Below, in pieces: positions 11,763 to 22,557 of a DNA stretch of 64,000 nucleotides. Position 1 is the stretch's first letter. The number at the start of each line of letters is the position of its first letter. Source of the DNA: Phytophthora quininea (taxonomy: Eukaryota; Oomycota; Peronosporomycetes; Peronosporales; Peronosporaceae); assembly GCA_011947345.1 (NCBI GenBank), contig JAAVTG010000327.1, positions 87,994-151,993 of the forward strand, read 5' to 3'. The notes under the pieces were generated by a model, which had not been told where the DNA came from, did no database searches, and was given only the letters and a program-made list of their open reading frames with translations. A program made the translations under genes and the position numbers.

Positions 11763-12368
11763 CCATCATCTCTTGCATGACCATGCTTGCCTGACTTTCT
11801 CTTTGCTCCTTTCTGTCGGCCGTTCCCGAGCAGCTGAAGGCCATCGCAACAACAGTGAACACGACTTGCATTTTTTTCCGACTCAAAGTGTGTGTTTTCA
11901 ATGTCGAAAGTAAAAGGCTGATCATTCGTGCAGATACTTTGTTTTCTCCTGCACACCAGCAAGAGTAACTGATGCACGACGCGTGCCCCCATGCGGCAAG
12001 TGTCCAATACCAAGTTAATAAAGGTGCTAATGCTCCTCGATTGGCGGCCCTGAATTCAACCTGGCAAGTAGTCTTGCCAGATAGTATGGTTCCTCGTCGC
12101 AAGGCGCGTGCTAGGGGTTTGTTCCGGTGTGAAATTTGCAGCGGTTCAGATCACCGCTTTTGCTCAATACTGCAGCAATTCGGGTGGTCCAGCGAACGCA
12201 GAGCAGGCTCGTTGTTGCTGCGTCCAAAGTCAAGTTCGGTCCTTGGTGTTCGCACGAAATCATTTCAACTCATATCGTCGGCGCTCATTTTTACTCTGGC
12301 ACTATTCACATTCGCCAGGTTTGCGTTCTACAAGCTAGCTACCCCCAACGTCGAGACCTCCACCACCA
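11763..12368. other. Intergenic region between mucin genes 2 and 3
   Basis: About 0.6 kb. Open frames exist on both strands (for example 11972-12433 plus), but none has recognisable composition or a start context better than chance. Pyrimidine-rich GCTCATTTTTACTC at about 12280 resembles an oomycete initiator core and may be an alternative start region. Confidence 0.4.
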
Positions 12369-12385
12369 GCACTTCCCAATTCACT
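12369..12385 (+). promoter_or_regulatory. Initiator-like element upstream of mucin gene 3
   Basis: GCACTTCCCAATTCACT aligns with the elements before genes 1 and 2 (YCACTTYYCAATTC) with one mismatch at the first base and lies about 84 bp before the ATG. Confidence 0.45.
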
Positions 12386-12452
12386 TTGGACTACGCACTC
12401 TCACCCAACTGGCAGTTTGTTTCCGACAACTAGCTACTAGTACCTTACGACC

Positions 12453-14113
12453 ATGAAGATCTACACCTTCCTGGTTGTAGTCCTTGCTGGAATGACGACG
12501 ACTTCAGACGCAGCACCGACATCTACGACGGCGCCATCCGCGGCTAAAACTACGGTCGAGGCAACGTGCGTTAACGTTTCTGTGGAGGGCGATGCGACGT
12601 ACTGCATCCAAGGACCTATCTGCAGCGGCTCAGGGACAGCACCGGCAGGCCTGTTGTGCCCTGCCAAGGGCTCCATCGCCGCGAAAGACTGCAATAGGGC
12701 CTTGCCATCTTGGCTGGACGGCACGTGCGTCGCCCCAACGGATGCACTCTGCTCCAAGATCAAGACTGGAGCATGGGGATGCGTGTACGGTTCGAGCGGC
12801 AGCATGGCTAATGCGTCATCCTCGACAGAGGAGCCGTGTGTATTGCCTTCGTCTGCTGTCAAGGGAGCAGACAATGAATCCTCCCCAACGGAAGGGCCTT
12901 GTGCTCTACCCGATACTGTCGTCAAAGGCTCATCTGCCTCTGCGACTTCGACCGGTGGGAAGACTAGTTCGACCACAGCCGTATCGAGTACTGAGGAACA
13001 TTGCATCCTACCCGATTCTGCAGTTAAGGGCGACAATGGGTCTTCTGCAACTGCTAGTACCAAGTCCGGGTCGACTACGGCTGGGTCGACTACAACGGAG
13101 GAGCCGTGCATTCTAGCTGACGCTGCTGTAAAGGGCGGTGAGAGCTCCTCCGGGGTCACGTCAAAGCCTGGTTCGACCACAAAGACGGAGCTGTTTCGGT
13201 CACGGAAGAACCGTGTGTCATTCCTGAATCCATAGTGAAGGGCGATGCGGCCTCCTCGACACCTTCGCCTAGCGCAACTCCTTCCAACTCGCCGACAACT
13301 GCAACAAAGGATGGATCGACCCCGGCCACCTCGGTGACAGAGGAACCTTGCGTTATTCCTGACTCCGCTGCACAGGGCGCTGGCAGCAATGCTGCTACAA
13401 CACCATCCGTCACTATGAAGTCCGATCCGCCTTCTTTGACATCAGGTGGATCGACAACCAAACCAAGCACACCGTCGACTTCCAGCTCGACGACGGTAAC
13501 GCCAAGTTTGACTGCGGGGTCACCTACGACGAAGCCTGGCCCAACAGCCACCAGCTCTCCGACTTCGATGACCATGCCTGGTTCGACTACAGCGACACCG
13601 TCAACAGCTAAGCCCGGGACGACGACTGCGCCCACAACCGCTCCATCGACCAGTGAGCCTTGCTTACCAACGATAACCCCGACAACGACTGAACCGTGCT
13701 TGCCTATAACCAGTCCTAGCGCGACAGCCACCGCGCCAGCAACTACTGAGCCTTGCTTGCCAACCGCCACGCCAACGACGACTGAACCGTGCTTTTGCTT
13801 GCCAACCGCCACGCCAACGACGACTGAACCGTGTTTTACCGTCATCCCCACGTCGACGGCCCCGCCTAGCTCCACCACGTTGGCACCGAGCTCGACCAAG
13901 CCGGCGCCCACGATTTCAACTCTGGCAGTGTCGACCCAGTCGCTCGACGAGAACTCAAAAACACCGGATGTTTCCAATGGAGCCGTTGTCGGAGCCATTG
14001 CTGCCGCTGCCGCCGCCGTTGGCGCAGTCGCAGCATTTGCACTCTACAAGAAACGCGAGCGTGCTGCTAGCCCCAATACGTTCCACGAAGCCGTGGCGAC
14101 CCCGATTCCGTAG
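12453..14113 (+). CDS. Mucin-like 8-Cys membrane protein 3
   Basis: Signal peptide MKIYTFLVVVLAGMTTTSDA. One 8-Cys module, CVNVSVEGDATYCIQGPIC ... CPAKG ... DC ... TC ... LC ... GAWGC (about residues 37-110). Next come about six copies of a short acidic repeat, EEPC(V/I)LPDSAVKG, in which Cys recurs once per unit; then Thr/Ser/Pro repeats built on TTTEPCLPTATP. A membrane helix (GAVVGAIAAAAAAVGAVAAFAL), YKKRER and the tail FHEAVATPIP follow. One frame step (about 13190, one base lost) joins the two open stretches. The odd cysteines in the stalk could form inter-chain disulfides. Inferred surface glycoprotein; cell biology unknown. Confidence 0.75.
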
Positions 14114-14276
14114 GTCTGCGCAATAGCGACAGCACTCACGTTCATTTTCTCCATCGCATTTAACAAACCATCGACAAGGGGCAATGGGCTCGTCAATACA
14201 GCGAAACCATGGGATTGAGACGTGCTTAGTTCACTCATTTGCCTCATCACTTGTTGTTTCGCTCAGCCCCATGCTA

Positions 14277-15468
14277 CTACAGCTTCGATGCAGCAATGTG
14301 CGAAGCGATGCGGAATTGCTCGATCGGGTAGTTCGTCTTCTTCTCGATCGCCAGGTCGGCGAGAATCTTGCCGATCACCGGAGTCATCTTCGCACCATGG
14401 CCACTGAACCCGGCGCCCACAACGATCTTCTTCCCCGCCGACTCCTTCCCGGACCCTGGCACCGTGGCAAAGTCGAGGATGAAGTTTTCGTCCTTGGTCA
14501 TCGTATACATGCAATCGTCGACCTGGTTAGGGAGCTCGTGTCCACGTTGGAAAACGTCTGCGCCACGAAGGATTGGAGCTGCTTGAGCTCTGCGGTTGGT
14601 TGGGGAACGCCCTGACGGGTGTCCGGGTCGACTGCAGGGCCGTCGTGGCGACAGATCTTGACACCTTCGTGTGCGTTCATCATGGGCAAACCGTAGACCA
14701 TGGGGTGGCCGTACTTGATGAAGACGGGAAACTTGTCGGGGTGTACAACTCCTGTTTGCACCTCCAGTACGTTCCGAACGTAGCGATGGGCTGCGTCTTG
14801 GCGGTCGCAGACCCCGACCGCTTCAGGAGTTTGTTCGTCCACGGACCAGCAGTGACGATGCACTGGCGGGCCCGAAGCACCGTCCCGTCGTCCAGGGTGA
14901 CGACCGCAGCGAACGAGCCATCCGCCTGCCTTTCGCCCGCAATATCTTTCGCGCGACTGTGCTCGCGGATCTCCGCGCCGATGCGCTTGGACAGCTTCTG
15001 CATCGTGTCCATGGCCAGCGTAGGGTTCAGCACCCCGGCGGTGGCATTCCACACGGCGTGCGCCTTGTCGTTCAGCGCAAACCCTGGGAAGCGCTCGTTC
15101 ACTTGAGCCCCTGAGAGCACTTGGTAAGGCACGTTGTATTTGGCCAGGGCGTTCTCGAGTCTGTGGAGCTCGTCGCTTTCCTCAAGTGCAAAGTCCAAGG
15201 CGCCGGTGGTTTGAATGAGCTGCACCTCGCCCTCCTTCTCGATCTCGCGCCACATCTTCAATGACGCTAGGCACAGATTCGTGAACACGTCGTCCGGGTA
15301 GGCCACGCGGAAGATGCGGCTGGAGCCGTGGCTGGAGCCCTTGCCGTGCAGCAACTCGAACTGCTCGAGAAGCAGCACGCGCTGGCCAGCTTTGGCGGCG
15401 TAGTAGGCCGCAGAACTGCCCATAAGGCCCGCGCCAACCACCACAACGTCGTACACTGGCGAAGCCAT
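14277..15468 (-). CDS. Peroxisomal sarcosine oxidase / L-pipecolate oxidase-like FAD enzyme
   Basis: FAD-dependent amine oxidase (DAO/SoxA-type) oxidising N-methyl or cyclic amino acids with release of H2O2. Seen: dinucleotide-binding N-terminus YDVVVVGAGLMGSSAAYYAA, LLLEQFELLHGKGSSHGSSRIFR (family signature with the flavin-linking neighbourhood), GVLNP, IVTAGPWTNKLL. After one lost base near 14760: KYGHPMVYGLP, and near the C-terminus VVGAGFSGHGAKMTPVIG. The last residues are ASKL-stop, a canonical PTS1 peroxisome signal. ATG 15468 starts MASPVYDV; the total of about 397 residues fits the family. Another step lies near 14515. Whether sarcosine or pipecolate is the substrate cannot be told from sequence. 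Confidence 0.87.
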
Positions 15469-15474
15469 CAGCAA

Positions 15475-16330
15475 AGTGGAGATGCGAACCGGGGAGGAGA
15501 GACTCGGATGTGTCTGCTGGGGCGCGAATTGGAGAATGACCCGAACGACCAGGCAAAGGCTGTCGGGCAGAGAAGGCCGGAGTGTTGTCTGCTAAAGATC
15601 ACGGGGGGGACTGCGTGCCTTCAGCACAGTAAACCCGAGGATCGAGTAGCTCCTTCGCGTTGATTAGGCAGCCAGCTCGATAGGAAGGCCAAGGCCCCTC
15701 CTGGACAGCGTTCTCTGATTGAAGTTGGAGCTGCTGCTGCTGCACCCTGGCATGACTCATGCCACGCACCAGCTTGACCAAGCTGTTTCCTGCACAATAC
15801 TTCGAGGCGATGGCAAACTCACTGCAGCAGATCGGAGGGAACTTTACCTAGGGGTCATCTAGAGCCGCAAAGATTTCCACAACGGGAAGCACTCACTGTC
15901 AGCCAGGCTGTTCCATCCAGCGCCATCAGCACCAGCACGGAGAGGGGTCTACAAAGAATCGTCGAGTGTCATAGCGTTCGTTGAAGGAGTTCTTTCATAT
16001 TTGCGACGCAATTGGGATCACTGAGCTGCAAGTTGCTGCAGCCTGCAACGAGGATCACAATCCGCCGACCGCGGCGCGACGTCTTCCAGAAGCCAAGCGA
16101 CGATGTCATATCCCCAGTCGCGGTGAGATCGTATGCTACTGAGGCGGTCTCCGAAAACACGAACAAATTCCTCGGACCTACCTGTAGTCAAGCCACCACC
16201 GCTGAAAAGAACGAATCGGGTCGACATGTCCGGTACAACCTCCATTGAAAGCTGGTTCCCCGGCTGGAGAGAAAACTTAAGTTAATTGTCGACGACCACT
16301 ACAACACACATTTCGACGCCACGGACAGTC
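15475..16330. other. Gap with a possible decayed or fragmentary gene (minus)
   Basis: A minus-strand stretch (about 16245-15960) reads RFVLFSGGG...GDRLSSIRSHRDWGYDIVAWLLED and, after a frame step, RIVILVAGCSNL. The alternation is faintly like NYN-type nuclease domains, but no catalytic Asp pattern can be secured, so I do not name it. The rest of the gap shows no supported gene. Confidence 0.25.
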
Positions 16331-17675
16331 TTAAAACGTAAGGCGCGCACACCCCACGGCGTTCTCCCATCGGATAATGTACGTAAGCACTTCGAACATG
16401 TAAAACCGAGCGAAGGACGGGTCGCGGTTGTCCACTTTGCCGGCCATCGTGACTTTCACACCACCACCACCACTACTCTGAGAACCCAGAGCCGTTTGTG
16501 GTTGTGGATCTAGAGCCCTTCTTCCGCGACCCAGGACCTCCCTCGTGGTGCTCGCGGACGCGTCTTCGCTGTCACTGGAGCCCAGCAACTCGAGATCCGA
16601 CTCGCCGCTGTCCATGTCAAAGTCCAAGTTCTCATCTTCCTCGAACAACCACCACTGGAGCGTGTTGACGCGAGAGAACTTGGGCTGCAAGTCCTCGGCT
16701 ACAATGTCCTCGTGACCCGTAAAGTACTCTGTGTAGCCCTCGGCGTACGCGGGGTGGTTGATCGTCTGGTACGCGACCACGTATCCGCGAGGCTGCGCAG
16801 CCGGAACATGACCATGTTGTTCCAGTTGACGGTCTTGAGCTGCGGATGGTGCACGCAGCGCTGGATCACGAGCGTGTCGTCGTTAATTTTGTGAAGCACC
16901 TTGATGCCGAGCGTCGAGTACTGGATCGTGCGCATGTGGTGTTCTGTCGTGACGATATCCCACGTCTTTTGCATCAGAGTGTTCGCCGACATCCCCAGCA
17001 AGCGCTTGGACATGGAAAACTGCAGCGTCGTGCCGTCCAGAAACATTTGGTCCTCCCAGCCCAGCATGTTCATCCCAGAGCTCAAGCACTGGCCGCGGAA
17101 CCGCCGGTCAAAGATTTCATGGTAGCACTCCTTGATCATTTCCTGGCACTCGAGCTCTGTGAGCCGTGCAGGCTGCTCGGTGGCGGGTGGAGGGCCAGGA
17201 AGAGACGGCGCCATAAGCAGCGAGCTCTTGGCAGCTCCAGCAGCAGCGGCCAGCGACGCTGCGGTGATGGCAGACGGCGCCTCGAAGTCGGTCAAATACA
17301 CTTCCAGCGACGACGCAAAGCCGTCGAACTCGGCCAGTTTTTGCTTGGTGACGGCAATTTGCCGCCGTAGCAGGTTGAGTTCGTCGGTGGCCTCGGCGTA
17401 GCGCTGCTCTAGCTCGGAGGGCGGGCGCCGAGATGTCATCGCCGTTTGCTGCTGCGCGACCAGCAGCTCGTCGTATCGAGCCTCCAGCCGCTGGACTTGG
17501 TGCTGCATGGCCTGCACATCGAGCTGCTCAGCAACGGAGGGTTAGTAAAGCGACTTCTCCCTCGATCCGTCCGCTTTTCACTCACTTTCCGACGCTCGCG
17601 ATACCTCCGTTTGAGGTCTCGCTGTTTGCGACGGCGCTCCTCATCTCCGACGAAGGCCCGGGGCTTGGCAAACAT
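16331..17675 (-). CDS. bZIP-type protein of the oomycete M96 mating-specific family
   Basis: Starts MFAKPRAFVGDEERRRKQR at 17675 with a basic region (RRRKQRDLKRRYRERRK). A 59-bp intron (17527-17585, with a TACTAAC branch site) joins it to a coiled coil, VQAMQHQVQRLEARYDELL, continuing with further heptads (LRRQIAVTKQKLAEF). The central and C-terminal parts (WEDQMFLDGTTLQFSMSKRL, ILHKIND-like, YVVAYQTINHPAY) have the START-like body typical of the expanded oomycete M96/bZIP-PAS-like families. One frame step occurs near 16790. The C-terminus is acidic (DFDMDSGESDLELLGSSDSED), then Gly/Ser-rich, ending at 16331. Probably a nuclear regulator. The family assignment rests on remembered oomycete proteins, so it is less certain than the bZIP itself. 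Confidence 0.7.
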
Positions 17676-19209
17676 GGGATCGATTAACGGAGACTTTCCG
17701 TCGGTGTTGAAGCGCGCGAAGTCCTTGGATGTCACGGTCAGGAGGACCAAGCAAGTGATTGCCGGGGTGGTGTCTTTTGAGTTCTGCCTGCCCGGAAGCG
17801 AGGCCACCGCAGGCCGTCTGGGCCTGCCTGCTCTCTGCTCGACAAGCTGCGATTGAGCTGCGGACCGCTCCCACAAACTCAGGCGAGCGCGCTGCAAGCG
17901 AGCAAACAGCGGCAGATGGACGCCGAGCGCACTAGAGACAAGACCGAGTCGGTCGAAGGCAAGTCGACAAGTGCCGGCCGACGTGTTGCTCGGGTTTAGG
18001 CTGGGCCTTGGTGCGGCGCAGATTTGCTGTCCCCCTGTTTTCGGAAACACAGACCGTCAAGGCAGCAGCATGGGGCTGTCCAGCCAACGCGGCTCGCCAG
18101 CTGGAAGGCGGCGGCGAGAAGGAATCCTCTGCGTTTGGGAGCACAGGACTCGAATGCCCTGGCGCGTGATGGCGTCTTCTGCACTCGCAGCTTTGGAGTG
18201 CTGGGTATTATAGGACGAGCCATGCCTCCGTGCCGCGGCGATTTGGCTACCGCGCAGCAACTCGCCACGATCCGTGGCGACAGCTCCAAGTGATCGGGCT
18301 TTCGTTGTCACCACTGCACCACTGCTCCACCCAGCGGCCATCAAGCGAGGAGAGGAGGACCTGCCATTGCCAGGAATCTGTTGAGCTGTGGGGCTCAGCA
18401 AGATGCCTCGGACGTCGATCCGATGCCGACGACGCAGTCGCGCTTCGGAAGGCTTGCTCCGCAGCGCGGATTACGGCCAAACATGTTCACCCGCCCCATG
18501 TGGCTCCTTTCGTTTGCTCGTCCGTCACTGCCGACTCGTGTTTCGCGACGTCTGCTGCGCCTCCACGCTCTTCCATCGCCACAGGCGGGCCACCTTCCTT
18601 TGCATTGAGCGGGGTCGGCTGCAACTTGCTCGAATGCGGCCATTGAAGATCGCCACTGTTGCGGAAGTTCCGACGTCTCTCACCAAGTCAAGTCGCAATC
18701 AGGTGCTTGCGTCGAGCCCGTTGCTAGTCACTGTCGAAAGCGAGCACGACTTGGCACGGGGGCTTACCTCATTCTTAGCGGGCTGTAGCACCTGCTGGAA
18801 CGCCCAATCCAAAATGTGTATGTGAACGAGTCTGTACTGGTGTCGCCTTCTTTGCAATGTAATGCACGAGGAAATCCTTCCTCTGGAACGAGAAGGGCAA
18901 GGAGGTGGTCCCCAGGCGGAGCACGCAGGCCAGAAGCCACGCCAACAGGTTGCAACTACATGGCATTGCCAGAACTCGATTGGGTCAACAAATGCATCGC
19001 GTCAAAGCTTATCACTCGCAGCAACAACAAAGCTTTAACACTCGGGCACCTCGCGATCAGTCCGACAAGTCCCCTCGGAAGAGATCCCCGATAAAAAGTT
19101 GCTCACGACTTGCATCCGACCAATGCAAATGTACCAGAACGTCGTACCAGTAGTTTGCTGATCCTCCAGGAAGTGCGGTCCAGGTTTGCACGCACGAATT
19201 TACACCGAG
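17676..19209. other. 1.5 kb without a supported gene
   Basis: Many short open frames on both strands, none with family resemblance, consistent codon character or matching introns. The part beside 17676 is expected to carry the promoter of the bZIP gene. A minus-strand stretch around 18966-18775 (reading PFSFQRKDFLVHYIAKK) looks faintly protein-like and could be a gene remnant. Confidence 0.4.
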
Positions 19210-19476
19210 ATGAGCTCCCTCCCCAAGCCGCCCGTGCCCGTCGCGGGGCTGCACGCCGGCAGCAACAGCGACTTTGGCGAGGACCTGGACGTGGACGAGC
19301 TGATCGAGCGCAACCGCTGCCACGAGGACTACTACAAGCTGGAGGACTGCCTGGCAGACTTCGACCGCGACTGGAGAAAGTGCCAGACGCAGGTCAAGGC
19401 GCTCAAGGCCTGCAACGATCGCGTCAATGAGCTGCGCAGAGCGCAACAACAGCACGCAGCCAGTAAGAAGGCTTAA
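19210..19476 (+). CDS. COA4: Cytochrome c oxidase assembly factor 4-like twin CX9C protein
   Basis: Small intermembrane-space protein of about 88 residues. Seen: CHEDYYKLEDC and CQTQVKALKAC, two CX9C motifs that form a CHCH helical hairpin, linked by LADFDRDWRK; the DWRKCQ core is diagnostic of COA4 (CHCHD8). Members are imported by the Mia40 disulfide relay and help assemble complex IV. There is no presequence, as expected for a Mia40 substrate. ATG 19210 (MSSLPKPP) is preferred; an in-frame ATG at 19186 would add eight residues. Lys-rich C-terminus ending ASKKA. Confidence 0.85.
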   Translation: MSSLPKPPVPVAGLHAGSNSDFGEDLDVDELIERNRCHEDYYKLEDCLADFDRDWRKCQTQVKALKACNDRVNELRRAQQQHAASKKA

Positions 19477-19637
19477 CTAACAGGCAACAGCCAGGTCCAC
19501 GAGGGGTCAACTAAAACCAACCGCCCTTGCTGCTGGCAATGACATGCATCGATTACATGCGTGCTTCTTCTACTTGCTCCTCTTCGCGTCGTCTTCTATG
19601 GTCCGTTGGTGACAGGGGACAAAGATAAAACAAGAGG

Positions 19638-22227
19638 CTAGAATGGCGCCTCCACCGTTCGGCCGCCTTCGCTGCCTGTAGTACCATCAGCCGCTCCATT
19701 GCTCTCGGTGGGGTCTTCTTCCTGCTCGTCCGACACATACCAGCCGTCCATCGTATCGATGTCCATCGCAGTGTCTTCGTCGCGGCTCTCCTCCTCCATC
19801 GCCAGTCGCGCGTACTCTGCTCGGGCGTAGCGATCCCAGTCACTGCAACATAATCCCAAGCAATTCGATTAGAAGCAAAGCGCCAAACACTCACGACACG
19901 CAAACAAACGCACGTCAGTTCCGGCTCGGCGAGTTGCTGGCGCAGAAGGAACGGGTCGCGCTGCTCGAACTCGATGAACTTGCTGAGGTTGAACAGCACG
20001 TTGAAGAACACGCCCGAAACGCGGATCTTGTCGGGACGGATGAAGTCTTTGTGGTAAAACTCGCCCTCCTTCTCCGGGTGCAGCAAGTCCGACATCTGGC
20101 ACAAAATGTCCTCGAACGGGACTACTTCGTGTCCGAGGCACTCCATGCGGTGGATCTGGTGACGGTAAAATACACGCATCTCGTCGGCGCGCAAGACGCC
20201 GTCTTCGTTCGTGTCGATGAGCTCGAACCAATACCGAAGACTCACAAGGTTCGCTTTATCTTCCTCCGAGAGCATGAAGTCTGCAAACAAACACAAACAG
20301 GTGTCAGCAACGAAGAACAAGCTCACAAAACTCGACTGCAAGAGCGCTCACAAATAAAATCCTCGTAGCTCATCTTCTTTTGTCTTCTGCACTCAACGTC
20401 TGCACGCGAGCAAATGGACGCCGGCCGCGCTCGAAGATTCGGTCCACAATGATTCGTGTGAGAGCGTGGCCTCCATATCGTACGAGGTCGTCGGGACTTA
20501 AAAGGAAGTCGTGGTCCGTGTCTAGTTCCCAGAACTTGCAGTACAGCACGTAAAAGTGCTCATACGAGAAGTATGAGTTGACCTGCCATACTGAAGTGTG
20601 AGTTTTGGTACACTTGGCAGTGGAAAGCGCACAATTGCTCACCTTGTTAATGTCCTCCTCTTCGTCGACAGTGTTGAAAGCGCTGATGAGGTTGCTCCGT
20701 CGCAGTTTTCGCAGTGTGATTCGGCCACTGCTGTCTCTATCTACCGAGTAAAATATCCGTACCACCACCGTCAAGGCTGCCAACGAAAGATACTTTGTCA
20801 GTTAAATCGACCGCCACAACAGCATGCCAGACCACAGCCAACAGACCATATTTCTCCTGGAATTCAGGAGTACCTCCAAGAAACTCCAGTCCAGGATGGT
20901 ATTTTAGCAGCTCTGGGTTGTTAAAGACAAAGCAAAACGCGTTAGTAAGACCAACAACAACCAGCCGAGCTCGATGTCCCAACCAACCCACCATGCAAGA
21001 ACGGCGCAAAGTCGTCTCGCTCTATGAAATCGTTCTTCGGTTGTTTCACCTGGAGCAAGCAGCAATTAGAAATTGGTTAGTACACAGTGCAGACAGCTCG
21101 CACAGCAAGCCCACGTACTACTCTGAAAAACCGCTCCACGTTGTCACAAGGAGCCATCTCGCGCATCCAGTAGCTCTGAAACATTTCTTTCGTGATTCGC
21201 TGCGGGGTGCCGCCATCAGCACTCGTCGGTCTTTCGCTCGCGGGTGCCTCGTCGCTGCTTGCCACTGGGCTGGACGGCGGCTTTGGCGTAGTCTCTCCCG
21301 TCTCGGTGGAGAGGATGCGTCGGAAGAATGGCGCATTAAAGAACGACGGGAAGCTGCACAGGTCCTTAGTGATCGCGACAAAGTCCTCCACCTTCATACC
21401 CTCGGGGAACTCGCGGAAGCGCGCCTCAATGTCGGTCGCCTTGCGAGCCATCGCATCTGTCGACAAACCCCGCAGTCTTCCACGACGACCTTCACCTGGC
21501 ACGTAAAATCTTGGGATCTCGACCTGCTTGGCCTCGGCCATGGGGTGGTCAGCGCCTGCTGCTGGGGGCTCCTCCGCCTTGGGCTCCTCTGTCTGCTCCT
21601 GGGCGTCCTCCATGCTCTCGTCCGCATCTGCAGAAGGAGCCTCCGCTTCCAGTTGGTTCTCGGTCGACTCATCAGCTGCAGCTTCGACGGTGTTATCCTC
21701 CGAAGCAGCAACAGCAGCAGCGTCGTGCTCGCTCTCTCCTGCCGACATGTCGACGTCGTCCGACGGCGCCTGTGTGTCCTCCTCTGACTCGGTTGCAGCC
21801 GCCGCAGCTGCCACCGCCACCGCTGCGTTGTTGAGCTCGTCTCCGAAGAGACTGACCAGGTGCTGGTGGCGCCTCCGGGCGCTAGGGCTGCCCACCGAGC
21901 CGGGGCTGAGCAGTGCGAACTGCTGGTAGTTGGGCGGGCGCTTGGGGCTGCGCGAGGGCGAGTCGGCGCCGCTGCCGACGGAGGCGGATGAGGCCAGCAG
22001 CGCGTCCAGGTTGAGCTCCTTGCCCTGGCGCAGGTCGCTCACCATGCTCTGGATCAGCTCCTTGGTGCCGTCCACGTTGAGCCACTGGCGGAAGAGCTCC
22101 TCCATCTTCATGCGGCCGGCGGGGCACAGGTGCGCGCTCTCGATCTCCGACAGGCGCAGGGGCTCGGGCCCGCCCGAGCTCGTGGGGACGCCATGGCTGC
22201 GTCCGACGGCTCCACTTCGACCGTCAT
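19638..22227 (-). CDS. PP2A regulatory subunit B'' (PPP2R3-like)
   Basis: Calcium-responsive targeting subunit of protein phosphatase 2A. Multi-exon. N-terminal region (22227 to about 21100): [17 protein letters not shown], a long acidic Ala/Glu linker, then [14 protein letters not shown] and [19 protein letters not shown], the family core. Later exons carry [46 protein letters not shown] (first EF-hand), [27 protein letters not shown], and [21 protein letters not shown] (second EF-hand), then [11 protein letters not shown] and [19 protein letters not shown]. It ends in an acidic tail to the stop at 19638. Exon order and motifs match B''/PR72 proteins. One base seems missing near 22190, so the N-terminal start ([11 protein letters not shown]) is less certain. 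Confidence 0.88.
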
Positions 22228-22557
22228 GCTGCGCAGGAGGAAGAGGGGAATGCTTCAGCCTGATCTTCTCCTAGTTCTAACGCAGTAGTCCGACGTCGTG
22301 ACAGAGAGCGAGGACGACCGAAGACGGCCGTAATTCGCCACCGGACCGAGTGACACTTGATCTTAGTAAGGTATTGCGCAATCATTACCAACCACTAGAC
22401 TTGGTCTTACTATTGCATATGTTTATACAATTGTTAGCCCGCATGTTCTGAAATTTCGTTCGATTTAAAACGCAAATATCACGAATGCAAGCCGAATATT
22501 TCGATTTGAAATTGGTGGACGAAGCCACTGCAACAAGGGACAACTTGCTCGGCGGCG
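22228..22557. other. Divergent promoter region between PP2A B'' and MPP6
   Basis: 330 bp between the two divergent start codons. The middle (about 22350-22500) is AT-rich compared with both genes. No gene is seen; it most likely holds both promoters. Confidence 0.5.

Noticed and set aside
11972..12433. Plus-strand open frame with a hydrophobic segment upstream of mucin gene 3
   Set aside because: It overlaps the initiator-like element and lacks any homologue among the paralogues; most likely promoter sequence.
17676..19209. Several 60-145 codon open frames
   Set aside because: They overlap each other on both strands in GC-rich DNA, where stop codons are rare, and show no consistent protein character.
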